A stretch of 64,000 bases of DNA from Zobellia nedashkovskayae (GTDB taxonomy: Bacteria; Bacteroidota; Bacteroidia; Flavobacteriales; Flavobacteriaceae), in NCBI RefSeq assembly GCF_015330125.1, contig NZ_JADDXR010000002.1, positions 3,236,685 through 3,300,684 on the forward strand, read 5' to 3'. Position 1 is the stretch's first letter. The number at the start of each line of letters is the position of its first letter. Under the pieces are notes generated by a model. The model was not told the origin of the DNA, searched no databases, and saw only the letters and a list, made by a program, of their open reading frames with translations. A program made the translations under genes and the position numbers. Below, one piece after another: positions 18,376-27,671 of this stretch.

Positions 18376-19308
18376 ATGAAAAACCTTTTTGCACTATTCT
18401 TGTTCGTCTTTGCTGGTAGTACTTCTTTGCTTGCCCAGCAGGACGCGCAGTACACGCAGTACATGTACAACACGATATCGGTGAACCCTGCTTATGCAGG
18501 TTCCCGTGGGGTGTTCAGTATAGCGGCGCTGCACCGTTCGCAGTGGGTGGGCCTAGACGGCGCCCCTACGACGCAGACGCTCAATTTCCATACGCCGGTC
18601 TCCAAGCGTATCGGTCTTGGCCTGTCCGTAGTGAACGATGAGATCGGGAACGGTACGAACCAGGATACGTACGTGGACGCTGCCTTTTCGTATACGGTAA
18701 AGACGTCGGACGAAGGCAAGCTTTCCTTCGGGCTAAAAGCGGGCGGCCATTTGCTCAACGTTGATTTCTCTAAGTTGAGGAACTACGGTGCGGAGAGCAA
18801 TTTGCCGAACATAGACAACAAGTTCTCGCCCAATATCGGGGCGGGGGTGTACTACCACACGGACCATTTCTATGCGGGGCTATCGGTACCCAACTTCCTC
18901 CAGACGGAGCATTTTGACGATTCGAACACGAACGCGAGTTCGTTCCTTGCCGAGGAGCGCATGAACTTCTACTTCATCACAGGATATGTCTTCGATGTGA
19001 ACGACCGTTTGAAGTTCAAGCCTGCTGGGCTTGTAAAGGTGGTCAAGGGAGCACCTTTGCAGATAGACCTGAGCGCGAACTTCCTTTTGAACGACAAGTT
19101 CTCCTTGGGAGCGGCCTACAGATGGGACGCCGCGGTGAGCGCACTGTTCGGTTTCCAGATAACGGACCAGTTCATGGTAGGCCTTGCCTACGATAGGGAG
19201 ACCACGGACCTGGGAGCGACGAGGTTCAACGACGGGTCTTTCGAGATTTTCCTCAGGTACGAGTTCCTAAACAGGTACAAACGCGTAATCACCCCAAGAT
19301 TCTTTTAA
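18376..19308 (+). CDS. PorP/SprF-family type IX secretion outer-membrane protein, copy B
   Basis: The product has 310 residues, with a signal peptide (MKNLFALFLFVFAG, cleavage near LLA/QQD) that differs from copy A. The mature protein is the same as copy A except for two conservative changes (V to I near residue 78, T to S near 132). The nucleotide sequence is also almost the same from 18433 on, offset exactly 17949 bases from copy A. It begins 24 bases after the giant adhesin stop, so the pair is likely one transcript. By family knowledge it should assist export or surface attachment of that adhesin. The gene is G+C-rich compared with the adhesin. The sequence downstream of the stop remains similar to copy A and leads into a decayed OmpA gene. 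Confidence 0.95.
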   Translation: MKNLFALFLFVFAGSTSLLAQQDAQYTQYMYNTISVNPAYAGSRGVFSIAALHRSQWVGLDGAPTTQTLNFHTPVSKRIGLGLSVVNDEIGNGTNQDTYVDAAFSYTVKTSDEGKLSFGLKAGGHLLNVDFSKLRNYGAESNLPNIDNKFSPNIGAGVYYHTDHFYAGLSVPNFLQTEHFDDSNTNASSFLAEERMNFYFITGYVFDVNDRLKFKPAGLVKVVKGAPLQIDLSANFLLNDKFSLGAAYRWDAAVSALFGFQITDQFMVGLAYDRETTDLGATRFNDGSFEIFLRYEFLNRYKRVITPRFF

Positions 19309-19326
19309 TAGACAAGCAGTCAAGAC

Positions 19327-19530
19327 ATAAAAAATAAGATATATTTTCTGTGGCTGGCCGAAATGAACATGGTCTCATAGGCTAAAAGGCACAAATGCTC
19401 CCCTATCGGCATAGACCTCGCTAATTATCTGAACAATGAATCTATTTATTTTTACAAGTACTTTATTTGGGAGGATGCCCGTATCAGTATCCAGAAGGTA
19501 CTGGTGTTTACCAAAAAACAAACTTCTTGA
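19327..19530 (+). pseudogene. Remnant of an OmpA/PorE-like gene (copy B), internally deleted
   Basis: This stretch aligns with the intact OmpA-family gene at 1378-3315 but is not translatable. The start codon position reads ATA instead of ATG at 19327. The signal-peptide region is recognisable (ATATATTTTCTGTGGC) but carries stops. The sequence then jumps to the segment matching about residues 520-560 of copy A (APIGTDLAKYLN, YFDFDKYF, REDARISLNKV), seen as CCTATCGGCATAGACCTCGCTAATTATCTGAACAATGAA broken over 19397-19440 and GAGGATGCCCGTATCAGTATC at about 19472-19492. Roughly 1.5 kb of interior and the end of the OmpA domain are missing. It shows that copy B once had the same three-gene layout. 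Confidence 0.88.
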
Positions 19531-19540
19531 GTTTTTTTAG
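19513..19540 (+). terminator. Weak terminator-like hairpin after copy B
   Basis: A 5-bp stem (AAACT 19520-19524, AGTTT 19530-19534) with flanking A and T runs and a T tract to 19538. It could end the adhesin-PorP/SprF transcript before the thiamine operon, but the stem is short. Confidence 0.35.
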
Positions 19541-19561
19541 CTCTATAACAGTTTCGTTCTA

Positions 19562-19569
19562 TACATTTG
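19562..19569 (+). promoter_or_regulatory. Bacteroidota -7 promoter element for the thiamine operon
   Basis: TACATTTG matches the TAnnTTTG -7 consensus exactly and lies 17 bases before the P1 stem of the riboswitch, so the transcript would start close to the aptamer. No clear -33 TTTG is seen at the usual spacing. Confidence 0.6.
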
Positions 19570-19581
19570 CAAAGTAAGCTT

Positions 19582-19671
19582 TAGGGGTGTTCCAATAAAT
19601 TAGGAACTGAGACATACCCTTTGAACCTGATGCGGTTAGTACCGCCGAAGGGAAAAGTTGAATAACACCTC
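19582..19671 (+). promoter_or_regulatory. TPP riboswitch (THI element) aptamer
   Basis: The conserved TPP aptamer sequences are present in order: GGGGTGTTCC, CTGAGA at 19607-19612, ACCCTTTGAACCTGAT from 19616, GGTTAGTACCGCCGAAGGGAA. The P1 stem is GGTGTT (19586-19591) with AACACC (19664-19669). It precedes thiS and the rest of the thi operon, so thiamine pyrophosphate binding should lower expression of the biosynthetic genes. Confidence 0.97.
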
Positions 19672-19683
19672 GAAATGGGTGTT
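19664..19683 (+). promoter_or_regulatory. Alternative hairpin competing with riboswitch P1
   Basis: The 3' strand of P1 (AACACC, 19664-19669) can also pair with GGTGTT at 19678-19683, a copy of the P1 5' strand, with an 8-base loop. The two pairings exclude each other, which would let ligand binding control this element. Pairing is read directly from the bases; the regulatory role is inferred. Confidence 0.6.
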
Positions 19684-19700
19684 TACAGCCTTTTCATTAG

Positions 19701-19735
19701 AATACTCTATTTTTTCTATAGGAGTGTTTTCTTTT
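19701..19735 (+). terminator. Intrinsic terminator or attenuator ahead of thiS
   Basis: AATACTC (19701-19707) pairs with GAGTGTT, one G-U, extended by TAT/ATA across a bulged G, and is followed by a T-rich tail (TTTTCTTTT to 19735). It lies between the TPP aptamer and the thiS start at 19785, which suits transcription attenuation. Confidence 0.6.
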
Positions 19736-19784
19736 CAAAGACCTTTTCTAGACTTCTATTCTTACAGCATAAAATCTATACTGT

Positions 19785-19988
19785 ATGATAACTATTCACA
19801 TGAACCAAAAGCGGTTAGAAGTCAATTCTAATACCACCATTTATCAATTTTTACAACAAATTGATTCTTCTGTAAATGGTGTTGCGGTAGCTATAAACGA
19901 ACAAATTGTCTCCAAAAATAATTGGCAAACCCAAAAACTGGAAGATCAAGATCAGGTATTGGTCATCCAGGCCGTCCAAGGCGGGTAA
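19785..19988 (+). CDS. thiS: Sulfur-carrier protein ThiS
   Basis: The product is a 67-residue ubiquitin-fold protein ending in the diagnostic Gly-Gly (VQGG), the site that is adenylated and turned into a thiocarboxylate to donate sulfur for thiazole formation by ThiG. Length and beta-grasp pattern (MITIHMNQKRLEVN..., VAVAINEQIV, DQVLVIQAVQGG) fit the family. It is the first gene after the TPP riboswitch and begins the thi operon. No thiF adenylyltransferase is encoded in this operon; the nearest candidate is the MoeB/ThiF-type enzyme at 53700-54773. Confidence 0.96.
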   Translation: MITIHMNQKRLEVNSNTTIYQFLQQIDSSVNGVAVAINEQIVSKNNWQTQKLEDQDQVLVIQAVQGG

Positions 19989-20065
19989 TTGGAATACAGT
20001 TTTAGCGCAAAGCGAAAAATCAATTGAATTTAGAAAACTATATATAAACGAGTCAAAGCAATTAG

Positions 20066-21949
<1,884 letters not shown>

Positions 21950-21965
21950 TTCATAGTTTTATAGT

Positions 21966-22565
21966 ATGATTATATTGATTGCACCAGAAGAAGATATATC
22001 AAATGAAATAGACATACTTAATCGCTTGTTTGAGGAAGGGTTGGAATATTATCATTTAAGAAAACCAAACAAAGATTATCAACAACATTGTGACTATTTG
22101 CATTTAATAGAAGAGAAATACCATAATAAGATAGTAGTTCATTATTATCATGAGCTGGTAAATACCTTTAATTTAAAAGGTATTCATTTTCAGGAACAGA
22201 AAAGGCGCGATAATATTGATAATCCAGGTCAATATTTTTTAAACCTTAGTATGTATGGAAAAACCATTAGCTCTTCTTTTCATGAACCAGAAGAGTTAGA
22301 AGCTTGCGGTTTTGAATTCGATTATCATTTATTGAGTCCGGTGTTTTCATCTATTTCAAAGAAAGGATATGAGGGTAGGGGATTTAATGTAAACCATATT
22401 GATAAAAGAATTATTGGTATGGGTGGTGTAACCAAAAACAACTTGTCTGAAATTGAAAAATTAGGATTTCAAGGTGTAGGAGTTTTAGGAGGAATCTGGA
22501 ACAGTAAGACGCCTATTGAAGATTTTAAGGCGATGCAAGAATTTTATAGAAATAAGAGAAGATGA
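21966..22565 (+). CDS. ThiE/TenI-family protein, probable thiazole tautomerase or divergent ThiE
   Basis: The 199-residue protein has the TIM-barrel pattern of the thiamine phosphate synthase/TenI superfamily (EYYHLRKPN, GIHFQE, LLSPVFSSISKKGYEG, IIGMGGV, GVGVLGGIW). Several residues of true ThiE are replaced: the pyrophosphate-binding QLRxK is HLRKP, the IINDH motif is VVHYYHE, and VHLGxxD is IHFQEQK. A proper ThiE follows with a 4-base overlap (ATGA). This one is therefore more likely to act as a thiazole tautomerase (TenI role) or accessory enzyme than as the synthase. The assignment between these is inference. It starts 16 bases after thiC. Confidence 0.8.
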   Translation: MIILIAPEEDISNEIDILNRLFEEGLEYYHLRKPNKDYQQHCDYLHLIEEKYHNKIVVHYYHELVNTFNLKGIHFQEQKRRDNIDNPGQYFLNLSMYGKTISSSFHEPEELEACGFEFDYHLLSPVFSSISKKGYEGRGFNVNHIDKRIIGMGGVTKNNLSEIEKLGFQGVGVLGGIWNSKTPIEDFKAMQEFYRNKRR

Positions 22566-23215
22566 ATATACCGAAACTACATTACATTTCTCAAGGAAAG
22601 ACACCGGAAGAGCATTTAGAAAACATTCAGAAAGCCTGTACATCGGGAGCTGAATTGGTACAATTGCGCTTAAAAAACGTAAAGAAAAGTGTGGTACTTA
22701 AAACTGCAGAAAAAGCACGTGAAATAACGGCTCATTTTCAAACACGATTAATTATTAATGACCACTATCAAATTGCTAAAGAAGTAAAGGCAGATGGTGT
22801 GCACTTGGGTAAAACTGATGCCGACCCAGCAGTTGCCCGCAAATTTTTGGGCGATTATTATATCATTGGAGGTACCGCAAATACTTTGGACGATTCCTTG
22901 GCTTTAGTCAAAAAAGGAGTAAACTATATTGGTTTAGGCCCTTTTCGGTTTACTACTACAAAAGAAAATTTGAGTCCAATTATTCCACTTATAGGCTACC
23001 AAGGCATTGTGGAGGAGTTAAAATCAGATATGCCCATTATCGCCATTGGCGGAATTACCATAGATGATGTGCCGGAAATTTTAAAAACAGGTGTTTACGG
23101 AGTTGCCGCATCAGGTGAAATAACTAAGGATTTTAATAAAATAAATGCTTTTCATAAACTTTTGAAAGCGTCTTCTACCAACGAACAACCTTGGGACAGG
23201 GAAACAAATTTTTAG
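22562..23215 (+). CDS. thiE: Thiamine phosphate synthase ThiE
   Basis: The 217-residue TIM-barrel enzyme joins the pyrimidine and thiazole halves to give thiamine monophosphate. Key ThiE motifs are kept: VQLRLKN near residue 38, [10 protein letters not shown] near 62, [12 protein letters not shown] near 80, [13 protein letters not shown] near 120, IAIGGI and GVAASGEI at the phosphate-binding end. It overlaps the preceding ThiE/TenI-family gene by four bases, which suggests translational coupling, and the next gene, thiG, starts two bases after its stop. Confidence is high because both substrate-binding motifs are intact, in contrast to its neighbour. Confidence 0.95.
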   Translation: MNIPKLHYISQGKTPEEHLENIQKACTSGAELVQLRLKNVKKSVVLKTAEKAREITAHFQTRLIINDHYQIAKEVKADGVHLGKTDADPAVARKFLGDYYIIGGTANTLDDSLALVKKGVNYIGLGPFRFTTTKENLSPIIPLIGYQGIVEELKSDMPIIAIGGITIDDVPEILKTGVYGVAASGEITKDFNKINAFHKLLKASSTNEQPWDRETNF

Positions 23216-23217
23216 AT

Positions 23218-23988
23218 ATGACAGATGCACTTCAAATAGAAGATAAAACCTTTACCTCAAGGTTATTTACAGGTACGGGGAAGTTTTCGAGTTCCCAAAA
23301 AATGAGAGAAGCTATTCTGGCTTCGGAAAGTGAATTGGTTACCGTTGCGCTTAAAAGGGTAGAGGTAGATAATAAGTCTGATGATATGCTCAAGAGCCTC
23401 AATGCAGAACATATTAACCTATTACCAAATACTTCTGGGGTAAGGACGGCCAAAGAAGCCGTTTTTGCGGCACAATTGGCACGTGAGGCTTTGGAAACCA
23501 ATTGGATGAAATTGGAGATTCACCCAGATCCAAGGTATCTTTTACCAGACCCTATAGAAACTTTAAAAGCGGCCGAAGAATTGGTGAAACTAGGTTTTGT
23601 AGTGATGCCTTATATTCATGCAGACCCGGTATTGTGCAAACGTTTGGAAGATGTGGGTGTACAATGTGTAATGCCTTTGGGTGCGCCTATAGGGAGTAAT
23701 AAAGGTTTAAAAACAGATGATTTTCTTAAGATAATTATTGAACAAAGTAATGTGCCAGTTATTGTAGATGCCGGTATTGGTGCGCCGTCTCATGCGGCTT
23801 ATGCCATGGAGCTTGGTGCAGATGCTGTTTTGGTGAATACGGCCATAGCAGTCTCCCAAAGTCCAGTTGAAATGGCAATTGCTTTTAAAATGGCGGTCGA
23901 AGCTGGCCGAATGGCATACCGAGCAAAATTGGCTCCGATGAAAGAAATTGCTGAAGCCAGTAGTCCACTTACCTCATTTTTGAATTAA
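23218..23988 (+). CDS. thiG: Thiazole synthase ThiG
   Basis: ThiG combines deoxyxylulose phosphate, dehydroglycine and ThiS-thiocarboxylate sulfur into the thiazole ring. The chosen start (ATG 23218, [12 protein letters not shown], 256 residues) begins just after the thiE stop; an in-frame ATG at 23191 would overlap thiE and add nine residues untypical of the family. Conserved blocks: [80 protein letters not shown]. The lysine of MKLE is the residue expected to form the imine with the sugar substrate. It sits between thiE and its partner thiH. Confidence 0.97.
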   Translation: MTDALQIEDKTFTSRLFTGTGKFSSSQKMREAILASESELVTVALKRVEVDNKSDDMLKSLNAEHINLLPNTSGVRTAKEAVFAAQLAREALETNWMKLEIHPDPRYLLPDPIETLKAAEELVKLGFVVMPYIHADPVLCKRLEDVGVQCVMPLGAPIGSNKGLKTDDFLKIIIEQSNVPVIVDAGIGAPSHAAYAMELGADAVLVNTAIAVSQSPVEMAIAFKMAVEAGRMAYRAKLAPMKEIAEASSPLTSFLN

Positions 23989-23998
23989 AATAGACCTT

Positions 23999-25105
23999 AT
24001 GTCCTTTAGAGATACGTTTGATGCGCATGATTGGAATACCCTTGAACAAGAAATTTATGCGGTTACCGAGGCAGAAGTGGCAGCAGTTCTAAAGAAAGAT
24101 AAAATTTCGCTAGATGATTTTAAAACACTGATTTCTCCCGCTGCCAAACCATTTTTGGAAGAAATGGCGCAACGGAGTCATGAGTTGACCAAGAAGCGTT
24201 TTGGGAACACCATGCAGATGTATCTGCCCATGTATTTGTCCAACGAATGCCAGAATATTTGCACCTATTGTGGGTTTAGTATGACCAACAAAATTCCTCG
24301 GAAAACCTTGAGCGATACGGAGATTTTAAAAGAGGTAGCGCATATAAAGGAATTGGGTTATGACCATATTTTATTGGTTACAGGTGAAGCTAATAGAAAA
24401 GTAGGTGTAGCTTATATTAAGCATGCTATTGAGTTGATAAAAACGCATTTTTCTAATATCAGTATGGAGGTGCAGCCCATGGACCAAGAAGAATATGAAG
24501 AGTTGATGGAGGCTGGGCTGTATGCTGTTTTGGTATATCAAGAAACGTATCATGAAGCTACTTACAAAGTTCACCATCCCAAAGGTAAAAAGTCGAATTT
24601 TCATTACCGACTAGATACCCCAGACCGATTAGGAAAAGCTGGAATTCATAAAATAGGATTAGGTGCTTTGTTCGGTTTGGAGGACTGGCGGGTTGATAGT
24701 TTTTATACGGCCTTGCACTTAAAATATATGGAGAAGACCTACTGGAAAACGAAATACAGTATTTCATTTCCGCGATTGAGACCGCATCAAGGTGATGTAC
24801 AGCCCAAAGTAGAAATGACAGATTCTGATTTAGTTCAGTTGATTTGTGCATATCGACTTTTAGATGAAGATGTAGAACTCTCCATGTCTACGAGGGAGAG
24901 TGAAACGTTCCGGAACAATATTATAAAACTGGGAATTACATCTATCAGTGCGGAATCTAAAACCAATCCGGGTGGTTATACAGCGGAACCAGAATCTTTA
25001 GAACAGTTTGAGATTTCTGATGAACGCTCTACAGCGGAAATTAAAGAAATGATAAAGAAACAAGGGTATGAACCTGTTTTTAAAGATTGGGAAATTTTTG
25101 CTTGA
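23999..25105 (+). CDS. thiH: 2-iminoacetate synthase ThiH
   Basis: The product is a 368-residue radical SAM enzyme that cleaves tyrosine to supply dehydroglycine for ThiG under low-oxygen conditions. The cluster motif CQNICTYCGF (CxxxCxxC) is at residues about 84-91. Also typical are MYLPMYLSNEC ahead of it, GYDHILLVTGE, LYAVLVYQETYHE, and the end region SMSTRESETFRNNI. Its length is normal. It starts 11 bases after thiG and is the last gene of the operon. The next gene is convergent, with its stop only 17 bases away, so the transcript ends are close together. A ThiH rather than a glycine oxidase implies SAM-dependent thiazole synthesis. Confidence 0.97.
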   Translation: MSFRDTFDAHDWNTLEQEIYAVTEAEVAAVLKKDKISLDDFKTLISPAAKPFLEEMAQRSHELTKKRFGNTMQMYLPMYLSNECQNICTYCGFSMTNKIPRKTLSDTEILKEVAHIKELGYDHILLVTGEANRKVGVAYIKHAIELIKTHFSNISMEVQPMDQEEYEELMEAGLYAVLVYQETYHEATYKVHHPKGKKSNFHYRLDTPDRLGKAGIHKIGLGALFGLEDWRVDSFYTALHLKYMEKTYWKTKYSISFPRLRPHQGDVQPKVEMTDSDLVQLICAYRLLDEDVELSMSTRESETFRNNIIKLGITSISAESKTNPGGYTAEPESLEQFEISDERSTAEIKEMIKKQGYEPVFKDWEIFA

Positions 25106-25122
25106 TTTTGAGTACTATCGAC

Positions 25123-25983
25123 TTAAAGAGTACCAAATATTTTGGTAAATCGTTCCGGTAAATTATCCATTATGTATATCTGCTCTTCTGTAAAAGGGTG
25201 TGTAAAATCCAGTGAATAGGCGTGTAAGTAGAGTCCTTTTCCCGTTAAGATAAGACCTTCTTTACCATACATCTGGTCTCCTAGAATAGGGTTGCCAATA
25301 GAAGCCAAATGTTTTCTTAACTGATGACGCCGTCCCGTTTTTGGGTCAAGTTTTACCAAGTTTAAAAAACCATACTTTTCCGAAGGCACTGATTGAATAA
25401 CTTCAAAAGGACTTTCTGAAGGTTTCCCATCAATTAGAGTATCGATTTTTCCGTGCGGGGGCATTTCTCCAATAGTTACCGCATAGTATACCTTTTGAAC
25501 TTTTTTGTCCTGAAAAAGTTGATTGAGTTTACGAATGGCACTCCCTGTTTTTCCCGTTAACAATACTCCTGTTGTGGTATAGTCCAACCTGTGTACAGGT
25601 TGTGGTTTGGTTACGTCGGTTAAAGCACTTGGTTGTAAGTTTTGAGGTAAAGCATGAGCTATGGTTTTAAAACCATTACCACTTACTAGGATCCCGGCAG
25701 GTTTGTGGAGTATAGCAAGATGTTCGTCCTCATACAGAACCTGCAATGGAAAAACTAACTTTTTACTGGAACTTATTTCATTCGGAATAGCTAATGTAAT
25801 GGTTTCACCGCCGCGTATATAGGTAGCTGTCGTAGCAATTACATCGTCTACTTCTACATATTTTTTTTTGATAACTTTCTTTAATGCCGATTTGGTGGGA
25901 ACGGACATAAAAATTCCAACACCATACTCTTGAAGTCGGATTGGAGATGAAAGTGGCGGAACGATATGGCTTTTGATAGCCAT
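25123..25983 (-). CDS. RluA-family RNA pseudouridine synthase
   Basis: The 286-residue protein has an N-terminal S4-like RNA-binding segment (KSALKKVIKKKYVEVD, IRGGETITL) and a pseudouridine synthase domain. The RluA motif II with the catalytic aspartate is HRLDYTTTG near residue 131, and GRRHQLRKHL near 215 is the conserved RNA-contact motif. The family isomerises uridines in rRNA or tRNA; which site this one modifies cannot be told from sequence. It lies tail to tail with thiH. The gene has no obvious operon partner. An alternative start at residue 26 (MSVPTKSALKK) would bring the protein close to S4-domain starts in the family, so the first 25 residues are less certain. Confidence 0.88.
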   Translation of the reverse strand: MAIKSHIVPPLSSPIRLQEYGVGIFMSVPTKSALKKVIKKKYVEVDDVIATTATYIRGGETITLAIPNEISSSKKLVFPLQVLYEDEHLAILHKPAGILVSGNGFKTIAHALPQNLQPSALTDVTKPQPVHRLDYTTTGVLLTGKTGSAIRKLNQLFQDKKVQKVYYAVTIGEMPPHGKIDTLIDGKPSESPFEVIQSVPSEKYGFLNLVKLDPKTGRRHQLRKHLASIGNPILGDQMYGKEGLILTGKGLYLHAYSLDFTHPFTEEQIYIMDNLPERFTKIFGTL

Positions 25984-26062
25984 TTTTAACAGGATAAGTG
26001 AAATGTAAAGCTACTTAATTTTAGTAAGCATTCTTTCTTTAAGGAAATAAATCTACTCCTGT

Positions 26063-27151
26063 CTAAAATATGGTTGACCAATCAAGCTCGTGTAAATCGG
26101 AATAACCCCACTCACCAAATCGTCCAAAGGGAACAACTCCATTTTCTTTAAGTGTATCAATACTTTCAAGGGTGCTAGGTTCTGTTACAAGTTCTAAAGG
26201 ATAACTCATGGGTACAAAAAGTTCTTGAGCAAATTCTAATTCCTTTATGCTAGGGACCAATTCTTGCACTCTTTTCCTTATTTTTTCAATGGGTATTTGA
26301 CCCTGTTTATCGCTTCTTAATTGGGCAAGTAAAAAGTCATCTTTAATAGAGAAAATACGAAGAATATCAGAATTGAAATCGCAATCGTAGACTACTTGGT
26401 TTTCGTCAAAACCGTCTTTATACTTAAAAAAATAAAAGTATGCGCTAGCGTAGTCAGTATTGTGGTTATGCTTTAATCCACAAAGGTCTAGCAAATAATG
26501 AAATGGTATAGTAGAAACCAATTTTTCATATTTAATAATACTGTCATTGGTATGCACCTCTTTTTTTTCAATATCTATTTTCTGAAGATTAGCAAAATTC
26601 AATACTTCAGGATTTAACTTGTTAATAGCATATTTAAAAATTGATTTTCCGTTTACATATCCTATTCTGGTATTACCGCTTTTGGATATGTAGTGTCTTT
26701 TAATTTTATCTTGAACTTGACTGAAAGGTTTCGAAAGCATAGAATCGCCCCATTGTTTCAGTCCAAGGCATAATCTCTGGTCAATACCTTGATTAGAGAG
26801 CATGAAAGATGCTAGTGAGCCCTGTTCTATAGTATGGTCTTTATAATTAAAATTAGTCAGTTCAGAGAAACTAACCGAAATAGGCTTTTGCTTTGGTACA
26901 TCATCGAATAAATCTGAATTGTAAAGCTCAGATTCTTCAACAGGAAAAATGGGTAGGGGGCTAAAACGGGTGCCTTCGTGTTCTATTGAAAAGATTGGTC
27001 TAGAATTCTCATTCCTCAGTATCAGAATATCTTCGTGATTGTTTGTTTTAAGTAATTTGTGATAGGCAATTAAAGAAGCATAACCATATCCTAATAAACA
27101 ATTTTTAACGTGCACCGTTTTGGTATTCATGCAAAATGACTTTTTAATCAT
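26063..27151 (-). CDS. Divergent FAD-dependent oxidoreductase or amine-oxidase-like protein
   Basis: I do not recognise the exact family. The 362-residue protein begins with a strand-turn-helix that resembles a degenerate dinucleotide-binding fold (VKNCLLGYGYASLIAYHKLL) and lacks the full GxGxxG. Internal blocks such as IIKYEKLVSTIPFHYLL and the end PFGRFGEWGYSDLHELDW recall the substrate and C-terminal flavin regions of UDP-galactopyranose mutase, protoporphyrinogen oxidase and amine-oxidase-like flavoproteins. A start at residue 8 (ATG 27130, MNTKTVHVKN) is equally possible. The gene stands alone, upstream of a glycosyltransferase read in the opposite direction. A role in sugar or cofactor oxidation is possible but unproven. 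Confidence 0.6.
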   Translation of the reverse strand: MIKKSFCMNTKTVHVKNCLLGYGYASLIAYHKLLKTNNHEDILILRNENSRPIFSIEHEGTRFSPLPIFPVEESELYNSDLFDDVPKQKPISVSFSELTNFNYKDHTIEQGSLASFMLSNQGIDQRLCLGLKQWGDSMLSKPFSQVQDKIKRHYISKSGNTRIGYVNGKSIFKYAINKLNPEVLNFANLQKIDIEKKEVHTNDSIIKYEKLVSTIPFHYLLDLCGLKHNHNTDYASAYFYFFKYKDGFDENQVVYDCDFNSDILRIFSIKDDFLLAQLRSDKQGQIPIEKIRKRVQELVPSIKELEFAQELFVPMSYPLELVTEPSTLESIDTLKENGVVPFGRFGEWGYSDLHELDWSTIF

Positions 27152-27488
27152 TTAAAGCAAATCCTTTTCACTTTAAATTATAATGCATTTTTTTAATGAG
27201 TTGCGATCTCTTGAGATTTGTGGCGAAGATAAAGCCTTTGGTAAAAAATTAAAGGCTCATTTTAAAATTATCGACTAAAATCTAATTTTATCGACCGAAT
27301 AATGTACTGTGATAGTTTTTAAACTATAATACGGAGGTGTAAACCACGTTTATTAGTATAAGTAATTTTAATTTTTCGAAATCATGCGGTTTAAAGTGTC
27401 TTTGAGGTAATGGTTTTATTGTTTTGTAAAACCTTATTTTTGTAGGATAATCGTAGTACATTGTAGCATTACAAAATCGTTTAATACC
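27152..27488. other. AT-rich divergent spacer with a -7-like element
   Basis: The start of the region between the minus-strand flavoprotein-like gene and the plus-strand glycosyltransferase. It contains no gene I can support. TATTTTTG at 27435-27442 matches the -7 promoter consensus on the plus strand, but no -33 TTTG lies at the right distance (a TTTG at 27401-27404 is 30 bases away). It could drive the material described next. Confidence 0.4.
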
Positions 27489-27662
27489 AAACCATTAATA
27501 GTCTTTAGTCATAGTTGTTCAATAAACTATTTTAGTAAAGTAGGAGTAGAGATTCAGCTATAGTCCAATTATAATGATGTGTATACCTTTCTTTACCAGT
27601 TAGGAGACAACGTTGAAAGTTATGTTTGGAATTACAAAACTAGACGAAGATCTATTTTCTAA
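27489..27662 (+). pseudogene. Possible decayed ORF just upstream of the glycosyltransferase
   Basis: One plus-strand frame reads protein-like for 57 codons with a single in-frame TAG at 27561. Before it: KPLIVFSHS, then INYFSKVGVEIQL. After it: NDVYTFLYQLGDNVESYVW, then NYKTRRRSIF and a TAA at 27660-27662. The opening (IVFSHS) and the LGDNVE segment resemble the N-terminal strands of GT4-type glycosyltransferases. It has no credible start codon. It ends ten bases before the intact glycosyltransferase, so it may be a leftover of an older gene in the same unit. Chance is not excluded. Confidence 0.3.
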
Positions 27663-27671
27663 TTAACTCAA

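Noticed and set aside
23191..23217. Upstream ATG for thiG
   Set aside because: It overlaps thiE and adds residues not typical of ThiG; ATG 23218 follows the thiE stop directly.
27401..27442. Full -33/-7 promoter before the glycosyltransferase region
   Set aside because: The TTTG at 27401-27404 is 30 bases from the -7-like element, well beyond the usual spacing of about 19.
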